Positions 54,358 through 63,523 of a DNA stretch of 64,000 nt are shown in pieces. The position numbers were made by a program, and so were the translations under genes. Source of the stretch: Thaumasiovibrio sp043421945 (lineage in GTDB: Bacteria > Pseudomonadota > Gammaproteobacteria > Enterobacterales > Vibrionaceae); assembly GCA_043421945.1 (NCBI GenBank), contig JBHOGO010000001.1:1-64000 (forward strand), written 5' to 3'. Each line of letters starts with the position of its first letter. Position 1 is the stretch's first letter. A model generated the notes under the pieces. The model searched no databases and had not been told where the DNA came from. It saw nothing but the letters and a program-made list of their open reading frames with translations.

Positions 54358-54380
54358 TTATTCACTCTTTCTGTGTATAA
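54358..54380. promoter_or_regulatory. Facing pair of DnaA boxes
   Basis: TTATTCACT on the + strand and TGTGTATAA (a perfect box on the minus strand) separated by five bases. Two close boxes in opposite orientation are the kind of arrangement expected in a DARS core. Confidence 0.6.
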
Positions 54381-54575
54381 CTTTGTGAAGAACAGTATTA
54401 AAAGTAACGAAATGACAAACTTAGCCATTTTATCCATCATGACAACAAGATGACAAAAATATTAAAAACCTTTAAGGTCATAACCTTACATAATAATAGA
54501 ACAAAAGATCCTCTCTATATATAAGATCGAAAAATAACCATTTCGAGATCGCTCAAAGATCCACCATTACGACTT

Positions 54576-54584
54576 TTATCCACA
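54576..54584 (+). promoter_or_regulatory. Consensus DnaA box
   Basis: TTATCCACA, a perfect match to TTATNCACA, just right of four clustered GATC sites. Confidence 0.7.
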
Positions 54585-54663
54585 CTTACTGACTGACGAC
54601 TTAATCAATTGAGCCAAAATAGTGCGCATAATTGCACCAAACACCTGTATATCCAACCAATAT

Positions 54664-54676
54664 CACCTTTTTGATT
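54664..54676 (-). promoter_or_regulatory. Possible IHF site
   Basis: On the + strand CAC-N4-TTGATT, one mismatch from the reverse IHF consensus YAANNNNTTGATW, in an AT-rich stretch 18 bases left of a DnaA box. IHF is needed for E. coli DARS2. Confidence 0.35.
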
Positions 54677-54694
54677 ATTTATATAAACACTATC

Positions 54695-54703
54695 TGTGGA
54701 TAA
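54695..54703 (-). promoter_or_regulatory. Consensus DnaA box
   Basis: TGTGGATAA, the complement of the perfect box TTATCCACA. Confidence 0.7.
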
Positions 54704-54957
54704 CCTTGTGGGCGGTGGTTAAATAGGCTGTGACTGAACAAAGATCCATCGGCGATCATCAACACGAATATCACAGCCAAAAGAAGGGGATACATCAAAC
54801 AGGTCAATCCCTCCTCAGCCCTATTAGAGCCTTGATAGACGATAATGAATGAGGATCTTCATCGCTGAAAGCAATACAATGCTCGTTTACTATTGCGCAA
54901 TGTTTTTCAGCAAATACCTAAGCCAAGTCTAATTATTAACCAGTCAGCGAGAATATA

Positions 54958-55629
54958 ATGCAGCAGCCTCTCCCTCCTTCTCATGAATCAGAGCTTTTAC
55001 AAAGAGCATGGCAGCTTGCTGGCTGCACCTTAGGCGAGCTCGCAGAACAAGCAGCGCAGTCTTGTCCAAATGACCTTAGACGAGATAAAGGATGGGTTGG
55101 TCAGCTTCTTGAATGGCATCTGGGTGCAACCGCAGGGAGTAAACCTGTGCCTGACTTTGAGCACCTCGGTATAGAGCTAAAAACGATCCCTATCGGATTT
55201 CATGGCCGGCCACTGGAAACCACGTTTGTCTGTGTTGCACCGTTAATAGGGCTTCAAGGTGTGCTTTGGGAGCAATGCCATTTAAAGCATAAACTCGCCC
55301 GTGTGTTATGGATCCCAGTAGAAGGTGAAAGAGAGATCCCTGTCTGTGACCGCCGCGTTGGAAGCCCACTCCTTTGGAGCCCCTCAGTAGAGGAAGAAGC
55401 CGCACTTCGCCAAGATTGGGAAGAACTTATTGATAAGATTGTATTAGGTGATGTCGAAAGAATCACTGCGCGTGACGGTGATGTGCTGCAACTGCGCCCG
55501 AAGGCGGCAAATGGTAAAGCGTTAACAGAAGCATATGGTAAGCATGGTCAGCCAATCAAAACACGACCAAGAGGCTTTTATCTCAAAACACACTTTACTG
55601 CTGGGATCCTAGCCCGACATTTCGTCTAA
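54958..55629 (+). CDS. mutH: DNA mismatch repair endonuclease MutH
   Basis: Nicks the unmethylated strand at hemimethylated GATC after MutS/MutL recognition. 223 residues; the catalytic DX(n)EXK motif is in VPDFEHLGIELKTIP. The C-terminal RPRGFYLKTHFTAGIL fits the family. Its presence implies Dam methylation, in line with clustered GATC sites upstream. Confidence 0.96.
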   Translation: MQQPLPPSHESELLQRAWQLAGCTLGELAEQAAQSCPNDLRRDKGWVGQLLEWHLGATAGSKPVPDFEHLGIELKTIPIGFHGRPLETTFVCVAPLIGLQGVLWEQCHLKHKLARVLWIPVEGEREIPVCDRRVGSPLLWSPSVEEEAALRQDWEELIDKIVLGDVERITARDGDVLQLRPKAANGKALTEAYGKHGQPIKTRPRGFYLKTHFTAGILARHFV

Positions 55630-55792
55630 GTACGGCTCAAATATCTGGCATTAAGACGGTGATACTTGAAATTCCTGATAAGGATCAAAGACTCTAAGTG
55701 TTAGCTCCCCTTCATTGAGCCTCGAAAAAAATCTAGGCACCTTCTAACCCCTCGGTTATAGTCAATGAACAGAAATTGTCCAAGGAGGCGCT

Positions 55793-56827
55793 ATGGAATA
55801 TCGAAAAATTCCTCATTCGACACTGGAAGTGAGTCGTATATGTTTAGGTACCATGACTTTTGGTGAACAAAACTCTGAAGCTGAAGCGCACAGCCAGCTA
55901 GATTTCGCATTAGAGCGTGGCGTCAATTTTATTGATACTGCTGAAATGTATCCCGTCCCCCCAAAAGCAGAAACCCAAGGTGCGACTGAGAAGTACATCG
56001 GTTCTTGGCTTAAAAAAAGTGGTCAAAGAGATAAAGTGGTTCTTGCCACCAAAGTCGCCGGTCCACGTGGTTTACCCTATATCAGGGATAATATGGCACT
56101 GGATCATCGCAATATCCATGACGCGGTAGAAAGTAGCCTAGAGAGACTGCAAACAGACTATATCGATCTATACCAAGTCCACTGGCCTCAGCGTCAAACC
56201 AATACCTTCGGTCAACTCAATTATCCCTATATCGACGACAATAGTGGCGTGACACTGCTTGATACCCTTGAAGCACTGACGGATCTCGTGCGCACAGGAA
56301 AAATACGCTATATCGGTCTGTCCAACGAAACCCCTTGGGGGGTGATGTCCTACCTCAAGCTGGCTGAAAAGCATGGGCTAGAACGTCCAGTGACGATACA
56401 GAACCCGTATAACTTACTAAACCGAAGCTTTGAAGTTGGGCTCTCAGAGATAAGCCACCATGAAGGTGTCGAACTCCTCGCATACTCCCCCCTTGCATTC
56501 GGCGCATTAAGTGGCAAGTATCTCAATGGAGCGCGTCCAGAAGGTGCAAGATGTACGCTATTTGAAAGATTTTCTCGCTATTTTAATACTCAAGGTATTG
56601 CTGCAACGCAAGCCTACGTCGAGACAGCGCAAAAACATGGTTTAGATCCCGCCATGATGGCACTGGCTTTTGTTAACCAGCGCCCTTTTGTTGCCTCCAA
56701 TATCATCGGTGCGACAAACCTTTCCCAGCTCGATGCAAATATACAAAGTATTGACCTCACACTTAGCGATGAGGTCTTAAAAGATCTGATGAAAATTGGT
56801 GTCGACTACGCAAACCCTTGTCCGTAA
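55793..56827 (+). CDS. tas: NADP(H)-dependent aldo-keto reductase Tas
   Basis: 344 residues beginning MEYRKIPHSTLEVSRICLGT, very like E. coli Tas (YgdS), including EMYPVPPKAETQG, the catalytic Lys in LATKVAG and the His in DLYQVHWPQRQTN. Physiological substrate unknown. AGGAGG precedes the start. In E. coli tas is also near mutH. Confidence 0.92.
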   Translation: MEYRKIPHSTLEVSRICLGTMTFGEQNSEAEAHSQLDFALERGVNFIDTAEMYPVPPKAETQGATEKYIGSWLKKSGQRDKVVLATKVAGPRGLPYIRDNMALDHRNIHDAVESSLERLQTDYIDLYQVHWPQRQTNTFGQLNYPYIDDNSGVTLLDTLEALTDLVRTGKIRYIGLSNETPWGVMSYLKLAEKHGLERPVTIQNPYNLLNRSFEVGLSEISHHEGVELLAYSPLAFGALSGKYLNGARPEGARCTLFERFSRYFNTQGIAATQAYVETAQKHGLDPAMMALAFVNQRPFVASNIIGATNLSQLDANIQSIDLTLSDEVLKDLMKIGVDYANPCP

Positions 56828-56891
56828 CGACACACGAATACAGCGATACTTTGATCATAAAAAGCGCACCCTAACGGTCGCTCATAAAACA

Positions 56892-56925
56892 GGGTTAGCC
56901 CCCCACTCGGTGAGTGGAGGGCTAA
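56892..56925 (-). terminator. Hairpin after the DUF1127 gene
   Basis: GTTAGCCC(C)CCACTC and GAGTGG(A)GGGCTAAC flank GGT, a long stable stem three bases past the DUF1127 stop. The T-run on the minus strand is broken (CCTGTTTTA), and none is seen on the + strand. Confidence 0.6.
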
Positions 56926-56927
56926 CG

Positions 56928-57176
56928 TTACGTTACTCGTCTTGAGCTTAAATATCGGCGAAGATGGCGCACTGTACGTGTCGCTTTTTCTTGTGGTGGT
57001 CGGCTCATCTGTACGCGACTATCCGACTCGATACCAATATCTCGAAGCAAATGCGCATTGAGGTGAGGGAAATCGACTCTGACACGTCGATTTGCTTTCA
57101 GCCAAGCACGATGTTCACGATTTAAATCAAGACGAACGAAAGCAACAGCCATTTTTAGATAAAGTGATTGAGACAT
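56928..57176 (-). CDS. DUF1127-family small basic protein
   Basis: 82 residues. The core NRRVRVDFPHLNAHLLRDIGIESDSR matches the short DUF1127 (YjiS-like) motif ending in LLRDIGI, with an Arg-rich tail (RTVRHLRRYLSSRR). Members are linked to phosphate/carbon metabolism or RNA binding in alpha-proteobacteria; the role here is unknown. It is a single-gene unit between convergent tas and upstream lysS. Confidence 0.75.
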   Translation of the reverse strand: MSQSLYLKMAVAFVRLDLNREHRAWLKANRRVRVDFPHLNAHLLRDIGIESDSRVQMSRPPQEKATRTVRHLRRYLSSRRVT

Positions 57177-57637
57177 GATTTTTCTCCATTTTTTACATAA
57201 AGGCGGAGATCATCATTGGCAGGATTTAGAAACGCAGCGCCGCAGATGAAATCCGCAGCGATTGGCAACGGATCAGGTGGTGGCAAAACCTCGTTTCACC
57301 ATCCACGAAACGGCATGAGGCATATCAGAAACGAGAATCGAATTTAACGTATTGAAATAAAACATTTTCGCCTCCAAAGATTGCTGTGATTCGTTGTTAT
57401 TTACATCACTTATGTTAATGAGTGGTGAACATATATCAAGCGTAATTTGTGCACAAAATCAACAACACAACGATATGCTATGGTTCTTAAATATAGCTCG
57501 ATAATATAGGCATTTATAGGCAACACTATGCAAGTTTATAGCAAGATCCTCGTACTCACTCAGTAGTTCACTTTATATACCATTCAAGAATAAAGCTTTA
57601 TATTCATCAACTTAAACGTTGAAGACCATAAAACAAA

Positions 57638-57840
57638 AAAGCACCACATACGGTGCTTTGATGGTATTCACGACTGATAAGATCATTACATCCCTGTTTC
57701 AGTCATGTATGCATTTCAACCGCAATATCGAACAAGCTTGATTTGATTTTCAGCATATTCTATTAAGCATTATCGTCTATATATGCATGCATCAATTAAC
57801 TTGTACTCATAGACTATGAACAACACTAAGCTGTGCGTCA
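57638..57840 (-). ncRNA. Candidate small RNA ending at an orphan terminator
   Basis: On the minus strand AAAGCACC/GGTGCTTT with loop GTATGT (57638-57659) is followed by a T-run, yet no minus-strand gene ends here: lysS already has its own terminator at 57846-57873. A transcript starting within 57680-57840 would be about 50-180 bases. A TTGATG/GATAAT-like promoter near 57765-57800 is weak. Extent and existence are uncertain. Confidence 0.3.
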
Positions 57841-57845
57841 GGCAT

Positions 57846-57873
57846 AAAAAAACCACCCGAAGGTGGTTTTTTT
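57846..57873 (-). terminator. lysS terminator
   Basis: ACCACC and GGTGGT flank CGAA with long A and T runs on both sides, about 55 bases past the lysS stop. Confidence 0.9.
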
Positions 57874-57926
57874 GCGCGTCAATAATGCTGACTCACTAAA
57901 ACAGTTTTGCCGTTTAAGCAGTGTGA

Positions 57927-59432
57927 TTACTTTTGCTGTGGACGCATCGCTGGGAATAGGATGACATCACGGATAGTATGCGTGTTCGTAAACAGCATCA
58001 CTAAACGGTCAATACCAATGCCCATGCCCGCTGTTGGCGGTAAGCCATGCTCTAGTGCCGTAATGTAGTCAGCGTCGTAATACATCGCTTCGTCATCACC
58101 GGCATCTTTTGCATTCACTTGTGCTTTAAAGCGCTCGTCTTGGTCTTGTGCGTCGTTAAGCTCAGAGAAACCGTTACCGACTTCACGACCACCAATGAAG
58201 AACTCAAAGCGGTCTGTGATGAATGGGTTTTCATCGTTACGACGTGCCAATGGAGAGATATCCGCTGGGTACTCAGTGATGAAAGTAGGTTGCAGTAGTT
58301 GAGGCTCAGCCGTTTCACCGAAAGACTCTTCTAGCAGCTGACCGCTCGTCATGAACGATTCAACATGCACACCAACTGACTTAGCGATCTGAGCCATGTG
58401 CTCACGATCTTGTACTTTCTCGTACGTCAGTGCTTGGATATCGGCATGATCAGGGTTGTACTTCTTCAATGCATCCAACATGCTGATACGTGGATACGGA
58501 CCTTCAAAGCTGATCGTATCTTCGCCATATGGCATGTCGAAACTACCCAGTACATCACTTGCGATACCAGACAGCATATCTTCCGTTAGATCCATCAGAT
58601 CACGGTAGTCAGCGTACGCCATGTAGAATTCCATCATTGTGAATTCTGGGTTATGACGTGGCGATAGACCTTCGTTACGGAAGTTACGGTTAATTTCGAA
58701 TACACGCTCAAAACCACCAACCACTAGACGCTTCAAGTAAAGCTCAGGAGCAACTCGTAGGTACATGTCGATATCAAGCGCATTGTGATGCGTGATGAAT
58801 GGACGTGCAGTCGCACCACCAGGGATCACATGCATCATCGGCGTTTCAACTTCCATGAAGTCTTTCTCGACCATGTACTGACGGATCGCACTCACCACTT
58901 TAGAGCGGATCTTAAAGGCAGTACGCGAGTCTTCGTTAACGATCAGGTCAACGTAACGCTGACGGTAACGTTGCTCTTGATCCGTTAGGCCGTGGAACTT
59001 CTCAGGCAGTGGACGTAGTGCTTTTGTCAGCAACTCGTACTCTTCAAAGTTCACGTAAAGGTCGCCTTTACCTGACTTATGCAGCGCACCTTTAACACCG
59101 ATGATGTCACCGATATCAAGACCGTTGTACTGCTCTTTCAGTACTTTCTGAACATCTTTCGCAGCGTATGCTTGGATACGGCCAGACACGTCAGATACTG
59201 ACAAGAAAGGACCACGTTTCGCCATTACACGACCCGCAATCGCAACAATGTTGTTCTCTTGCTCAAGTTCTTCTTTAGTCTTTTCACCGAAAGCGGCTTG
59301 GAGATCAGCAGCCAAATGCTCACGACGGAAGTCATTTGGGTGGCCATTAGCTTTGCAGTTTTCGCGGATTTTATCTAACTTCGCGCGACGCTCTGCAATC
59401 AGTTTATTTTCGTCTTGTAACTGGTCGGTCAT
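57927..59432 (-). CDS. lysS: Lysyl-tRNA synthetase (class II)
   Basis: Charges tRNA-Lys. 501 residues: N-terminal OB-fold anticodon domain (about 65-145) and class II core with motif 2 FRNEGLSPRHNPEFTMMEFY and motif 3 GMGIGIDRLVMLF. It follows prfB by 16 bases, the prfB-lysS order of E. coli. Confidence 0.98.
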   Translation of the reverse strand: MTDQLQDENKLIAERRAKLDKIRENCKANGHPNDFRREHLAADLQAAFGEKTKEELEQENNIVAIAGRVMAKRGPFLSVSDVSGRIQAYAAKDVQKVLKEQYNGLDIGDIIGVKGALHKSGKGDLYVNFEEYELLTKALRPLPEKFHGLTDQEQRYRQRYVDLIVNEDSRTAFKIRSKVVSAIRQYMVEKDFMEVETPMMHVIPGGATARPFITHHNALDIDMYLRVAPELYLKRLVVGGFERVFEINRNFRNEGLSPRHNPEFTMMEFYMAYADYRDLMDLTEDMLSGIASDVLGSFDMPYGEDTISFEGPYPRISMLDALKKYNPDHADIQALTYEKVQDREHMAQIAKSVGVHVESFMTSGQLLEESFGETAEPQLLQPTFITEYPADISPLARRNDENPFITDRFEFFIGGREVGNGFSELNDAQDQDERFKAQVNAKDAGDDEAMYYDADYITALEHGLPPTAGMGIGIDRLVMLFTNTHTIRDVILFPAMRPQQK

Positions 59433-59448
59433 TGCTTACCCTTATGAA

Positions 59449-60547
59449 TTACAGCCCAGACTTAAGGCTGGCTTCGATGAAACGATCTAAATCACCGTCT
59501 AAAACGGCTTGTGTATTGCGGTTTTCAACCCCAGTACGCAGGTCTTTAATGCGAGAGTCATCCAGTACGTATGAACGGATCTGGCTGCCCCAGCCAATAT
59601 CAGATTTGGCATCTTCGTTGGCTTGCTTCTCAGCATTTTGTTTTTGCATCTCAAGCTCGAACAGTTTTGCTTTCAACTGCTTCATCGCTTGATCTTTGTT
59701 TTTATGCTGAGAACGGTCGTTTTGACACTGTACAACCGTATTGGTTGGAACGTGCGTAATACGTACCGCCGATTCAGTGGTGTTGACGTGCTGACCACCC
59801 GCACCAGACGCGCGGTATACATCAATACGCAAATCAGCTGGATTAATATCAACGGCAATATTGTCATCGACTTCAGGGTAGATAAATGCAGAAGCAAACG
59901 ACGTATGACGACGACCACCTGAGTCAAACGGTGACTTACGTACTAAACGGTGAACACCAGTTTCGGTACGCAACCAACCGTAAGCGTATTCACCAGAAAT
60001 ACGCGCAGTTGCTGATTTCAGACCTGCAACATCACCTGCCGACACTTCGATAACTTCAACTTTGAAGCCTTTCGATTCCGCCCAACGCAGGTACATACGC
60101 AACATCATTGATGTCCAATCTTGCGCTTCAGTACCACCGGAGCCAGATTGAAGATCGATATAACAATCTGAAGCATCGTATTCGCCAGCGAACATACGGC
60201 GGAACTCAAGTTTCTCAAGCTTCGCTTCTAACTCTTGTAGTTCAGGCTCAATTTCGTCGAAAGTTTCTTGATCTTCTGCTTCAATCGCGAGTTCAAGTAA
60301 ACCTTCTACATCATCAACACCAGCTACAAGGACATCGATAGTATCAACCACGGCTTCTAACGAAGCACGCTCTTTGCCTAAGGCTTGAGCACGTTCAGGC
60401 TCATTCCAAACATCAGGTTGTTCTAACTCTGCATTAACTTCTTCAAGACGCTCTTTCTTTAACTCATAGTCAAAGGTACCCCCTAAGGACTTCAGTGCGC
60501 GAAAGCACGTCCTCTAGGCGGTTTTTAATAGGATTAATTTCGAACAT
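59449..60547 (-). CDS. prfB: Peptide chain release factor 2 (programmed +1 frameshift)
   Basis: Reads UGA and UAA and releases the finished peptide. The gene is in two frames: ATG at 60547 (MFEINPIKNRLEDVLSRTEV) runs 25 codons to an in-frame TGA at 60470-60472; a +1 shift at CTT TGA C joins the main frame (YELKKERLEEVNAEL), giving 365 residues as in E. coli. AGGGGG (60479-60484) sits just before CTT as the internal ribosome-pausing site. The GGQ motif is in GAGGQHVNTTES and the SPF codon-reading motif in VRKSPFDSGG. Translation is autoregulated by RF2 level. Confidence 0.97.
60469..60484 (-). promoter_or_regulatory. prfB +1 frameshift site
   Basis: AGGGGG TAC CTT TGA C on the minus strand: Shine-Dalgarno-like stimulator, slippery CUU and slow UGA C stop, the canonical RF2 element. 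Confidence 0.95.
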
Positions 60548-60760
60548 TGCCACTCATCACAGCCGAAATGGACACAATTGCGAGATTCTATCGAATTGTA
60601 GGCGGAATATACAGCACTGAAGGTAGAGAATAAGAATTTTTTCTTACACTATTTGGACAAAAAAGGCAGCGAGGAAAATGAAAAATCGTGATGCAGAGCG
60701 TCAATAGGACACTCTGCATTGTCATCGCGATAAATGAAAGGTCAGTAATATAGGTGATAT

Positions 60761-62497
60761 TTAACGCGGAGCAATGTGTTCTACCATCAGTTGCACACTT
60801 TGATTGCCTCGAAAAATATTCACATCAAGGCGGTAAGCAAGCTGAATACGATTAACGGAAGCATCAGGCCAACGGCGAAGATCCACATTAAATGCTATAG
60901 CATCAATCAACTGCCCTGCCCCCTGATTGCCACTTCCGAGAGGCTCTAACATAAGCTTTAAATGTTTCCCGCCCACTAAACGCTGCTGCAACACTCGAAA
61001 CTCACCGTCAAAGATAGGTTCTGGGAATGCCTGACCCCATGGACCTGCTTGGCGGATCATCTCAGCCGTTGCTAAATTCAGCTCATTGGTATTGAGTTCA
61101 CCATCACTCATGATGATACCGCGTAAAGACGCTTCATCGACCTCAGCTCGAACAGCAACATCGAACGCTTCACGAAACGCGATAAGCTTATCTGAAGGAA
61201 TAGTTAAGCCAGCAGCCATAGCATGCCCACCAAACTTAAGAATCATACCGGGGTTTTGAGTATCAATAAGATCAAGGATATCACGCATGTGAAGCCCCGG
61301 AATGGAACGACACGAGCCTTTAATCGTGTCGTCACCACCATCGGCGAACGCAATAACTGGACGGTGATATTGGTCTTTAATACGCGACGCCAAAATGCCA
61401 ATCACCCCTTGGTGCCAGTCACTTTGGTGGAGCACGATACCGCAAGGCATATCCTCACCCAGCTGTAACCTTTCACAGATAGCAACGGCTTCTTCTTTCA
61501 TGCCTTGTTCTATCTCTTTACGCGTTTGATTTAAACCATCAAGCTCTGAAGCAAGCTGACGCGCAAGATTAATCTCTTCACACATCAATAGCTCTACACC
61601 GTGGCTCATATCTTCAAGACGGCCAGCAGCATTGATTCTTGGGCCTAGGGCAAAGCCAAGGTCGCTTGTCACCAAACGGCTCTGCTCTCGGTTCGCCACT
61701 TCAATGAGTGCCTGAATGCCCGGACGACATTGACCCGCTCGAATACGTTGTAAGCCTTGATGGACGAGAATACGGTTATTGCCATCCAGCGCAACCACAT
61801 CGGCAACGGTGCCTAATGCGACGAGATCCAGCAAGCCTGCAAGATTAGGCTCCGAGATCCCCTGCTGTGCAAACCAATCCAGCTGCCTTAGCTTCGCTCG
61901 CAGTGCGAGCATGAGATAAAAAGCCACTCCCACGCCACAAAGCGCCTTTGATGGGAAATCACACTCATGCAGATTCGGGTTCACAATGGCATCAGCGTCG
62001 GGTAATACTGAACCCGGCAAGTGATGATCAGTAACAAGTACTTCTAACCCTTTCTCTTTTGCTGCCGCCACGCCTGAAATCGAAGAGACACCGTTATCCA
62101 CGGTCATAATGATTTCTGCGCCCTTCGCAATGGCTTGATCAACCACTTCAGGGCTTAACCCATAGCCATCTTCAAATCGGTTTGGCACGAGATAATCGAC
62201 GTTCAGCGCCCCAAGTTGTCGTAACGCAATCACCGAAAGAGCTGAGCTTGTCGCGCCATCTGCATCAAAGTCACCGACCACGATAATACGTCGCTGAGAG
62301 GCGAGAGCGGCGACCAGTAACGATACCGCACCTTCAATTCCAAACAACTGATTGTAAGGAATCAGTCCTTTGGCACTGCGCTCTAATTCTGTATCGTTTT
62401 GAATGCCTCGGTTGGCGTAAAGACGCTGCAACAAAGGCGGAAGTTCGGAAGAGAAGCCTGAGATATCGCCCTGTTGACGACGCTGAATTTCTATCAT
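60761..62497 (-). CDS. recJ: Single-stranded-DNA-specific exonuclease RecJ
   Basis: 5'-to-3' ssDNA exonuclease in RecFOR repair and mismatch repair. 578 residues with the DHH-family motifs GDFDADGATSS, TVDNGVSS and TDHHLPG, and the DHHA1 domain (RSIPGLHMRDILD, KFGGHAMAAGL). Between dsbC and prfB, the standard order. Confidence 0.97.
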   Translation of the reverse strand: MIEIQRRQQGDISGFSSELPPLLQRLYANRGIQNDTELERSAKGLIPYNQLFGIEGAVSLLVAALASQRRIIVVGDFDADGATSSALSVIALRQLGALNVDYLVPNRFEDGYGLSPEVVDQAIAKGAEIIMTVDNGVSSISGVAAAKEKGLEVLVTDHHLPGSVLPDADAIVNPNLHECDFPSKALCGVGVAFYLMLALRAKLRQLDWFAQQGISEPNLAGLLDLVALGTVADVVALDGNNRILVHQGLQRIRAGQCRPGIQALIEVANREQSRLVTSDLGFALGPRINAAGRLEDMSHGVELLMCEEINLARQLASELDGLNQTRKEIEQGMKEEAVAICERLQLGEDMPCGIVLHQSDWHQGVIGILASRIKDQYHRPVIAFADGGDDTIKGSCRSIPGLHMRDILDLIDTQNPGMILKFGGHAMAAGLTIPSDKLIAFREAFDVAVRAEVDEASLRGIIMSDGELNTNELNLATAEMIRQAGPWGQAFPEPIFDGEFRVLQQRLVGGKHLKLMLEPLGSGNQGAGQLIDAIAFNVDLRRWPDASVNRIQLAYRLDVNIFRGNQSVQLMVEHIAPR

Positions 62498-62511
62498 CTT
62501 TATCTACAATA

Positions 62512-62534
62512 ATGCCCGTTACACTGAACGGGCA
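62512..62534 (-). terminator. Hairpin between dsbC and recJ
   Basis: ATGCCCGTT and AACGGGCAT flank ACACTG. The T content after it is low, so it probably attenuates or stabilises RNA rather than stopping all transcription. Confidence 0.5.
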
Positions 62535-62637
62535 TCATATCCTATCGTTGACTTAGCCAAAACAGACTAACACGCATTGACGGCACATTATCGACCACCA
62601 ATCGCCTATATATTTACATGTTGATTTATAGTTTCAG

Positions 62638-63426
62638 CTACGAGCCTGAATGCTCTAGCGACTGTTTAAGGCGCTGTGCCGGCTGATAACCAGGGACGAC
62701 GGTACCATCTTCTAAAATAATCGCTGGCGTTCCACGAATCCCCATCTGCACACCAAGCTCATAATGACCTTTAACTAACTCACTGCATGCGGTTGAAGAT
62801 TGATTAAAACCACCCGCTTTCGCTTCATCCATTGCCGCGATTTGGTCATCAGCACACCAAATTGCACTCATTTGACCAAAGTTACCAGCATTCAATCCAC
62901 CACGAGGAAATGCAAGGTAACGCACGGTAATACCTGCATCGTTATAATCAGCCATCTCATCATGAAGCTTTTGGCAATAGCCACAGGTAGTATCGGTAAA
63001 CACTGTTACCACATGCTTCTCATCTTTCGCAGGGTAAACAATCATCTCGCTACTTAAAGAAGCCATTTTTTCCACGCTGATTTCAGCCTGACGTTGCTCG
63101 GTTAAGTTGATTGGTTGCGTACCACTCATATCAAACATATGACCAGCAATAAAATGGCTGCCATCTTCAGTGATATAAAAGACACCACGATCAGTGGCAA
63201 TCTCTTGGATACCATTGATCGCTGAGTCAGCAACGGCATTCACATTAAGACCTAGCTTTGTTGCTGCTGATTGAACCGCTGGAGATAAACCCACAGTAGA
63301 AGGCGCAACCTCTGGCAGTTGGACGGGTACAGGCGGCTCTTCTGGCAGCTGTGCTGGTGTTGGTGCGGCAATCGCGAAAGCTGACATCATGCTGAGTGCA
63401 ATCGCGCACGAACGAAAAATTGGCAT
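62638..63426 (-). CDS. dsbC: Thiol:disulfide isomerase DsbC
   Basis: Periplasmic V-shaped dimer that shuffles wrong disulfides, kept reduced by DsbD. 262 residues: signal peptide (about 1-21), N-terminal dimerisation domain, thioredoxin domain with active site C148GYC151 and cis-Pro in IRGTPA; a second Cys pair (WCADD and TACSE) is the usual structural disulfide. Unusual is a Pro-rich stretch after the signal peptide (about 22-44) with a repeated xVQLPE/AQLPE unit, absent from E. coli DsbC (236 residues). It lies between xerD and recJ as expected. Confidence 0.94.
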   Translation of the reverse strand: MPIFRSCAIALSMMSAFAIAAPTPAQLPEEPPVPVQLPEVAPSTVGLSPAVQSAATKLGLNVNAVADSAINGIQEIATDRGVFYITEDGSHFIAGHMFDMSGTQPINLTEQRQAEISVEKMASLSSEMIVYPAKDEKHVVTVFTDTTCGYCQKLHDEMADYNDAGITVRYLAFPRGGLNAGNFGQMSAIWCADDQIAAMDEAKAGGFNQSSTACSELVKGHYELGVQMGIRGTPAIILEDGTVVPGYQPAQRLKQSLEHSGS

Positions 63427-63523
63427 GGAGAATCCTTAATACATTTGAAGGCTAACTTATCTAGACCTTCAATCTCTTTGATTGTTGCATCAGTGAACAC
63501 ACATTGATCAAGAAAATACCAAT

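Larger units (their letters stand above)
54188..54957. promoter_or_regulatory. DARS2-like DnaA-reactivating region between rppH and mutH
   Basis: A 770-base AT-rich gap without a gene. In E. coli the same gap (mutH-ygdP) holds DARS2, a site that turns ADP-DnaA into ATP-DnaA. DnaA boxes seen: TGTGGGTAA (54242-54250, 8/9), TTATTCACT (54358-54366, 8/9) facing TGTGTATAA (54372-54380, 9/9), TTATCCACA (54576-54584, 9/9) and TGTGGATAA (54695-54703, 9/9). Eight GATC sites occur, four within 55 bases (54507-54561). A near-consensus IHF site lies at 54664-54676. The functional call rests on position plus boxes. Confidence 0.7.
57177..57926. other. Long intergenic region between the DUF1127 gene and lysS
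   Basis: A 750-base AT-rich gap with no convincing open frame. It holds the DUF1127 gene's promoter side, a free-standing minus-strand terminator (57638-57659) and the lysS terminator. The stretch 57660-57840 between these terminators could host a small RNA. Confidence 0.45.

Noticed and set aside
54188..54957. Possible chromosomal origin (oriC) because of DnaA boxes and GATC clusters
   Set aside because: Vibrio oriC1 is flanked by mioC and mnmG (gidA), not rppH and mutH. The position equals E. coli DARS2, which explains the boxes better.
60548..60760. Gap between prfB and recJ as a site for a small gene or RNA
   Set aside because: No open frame, terminator or stable hairpin was seen; nothing to support a call.
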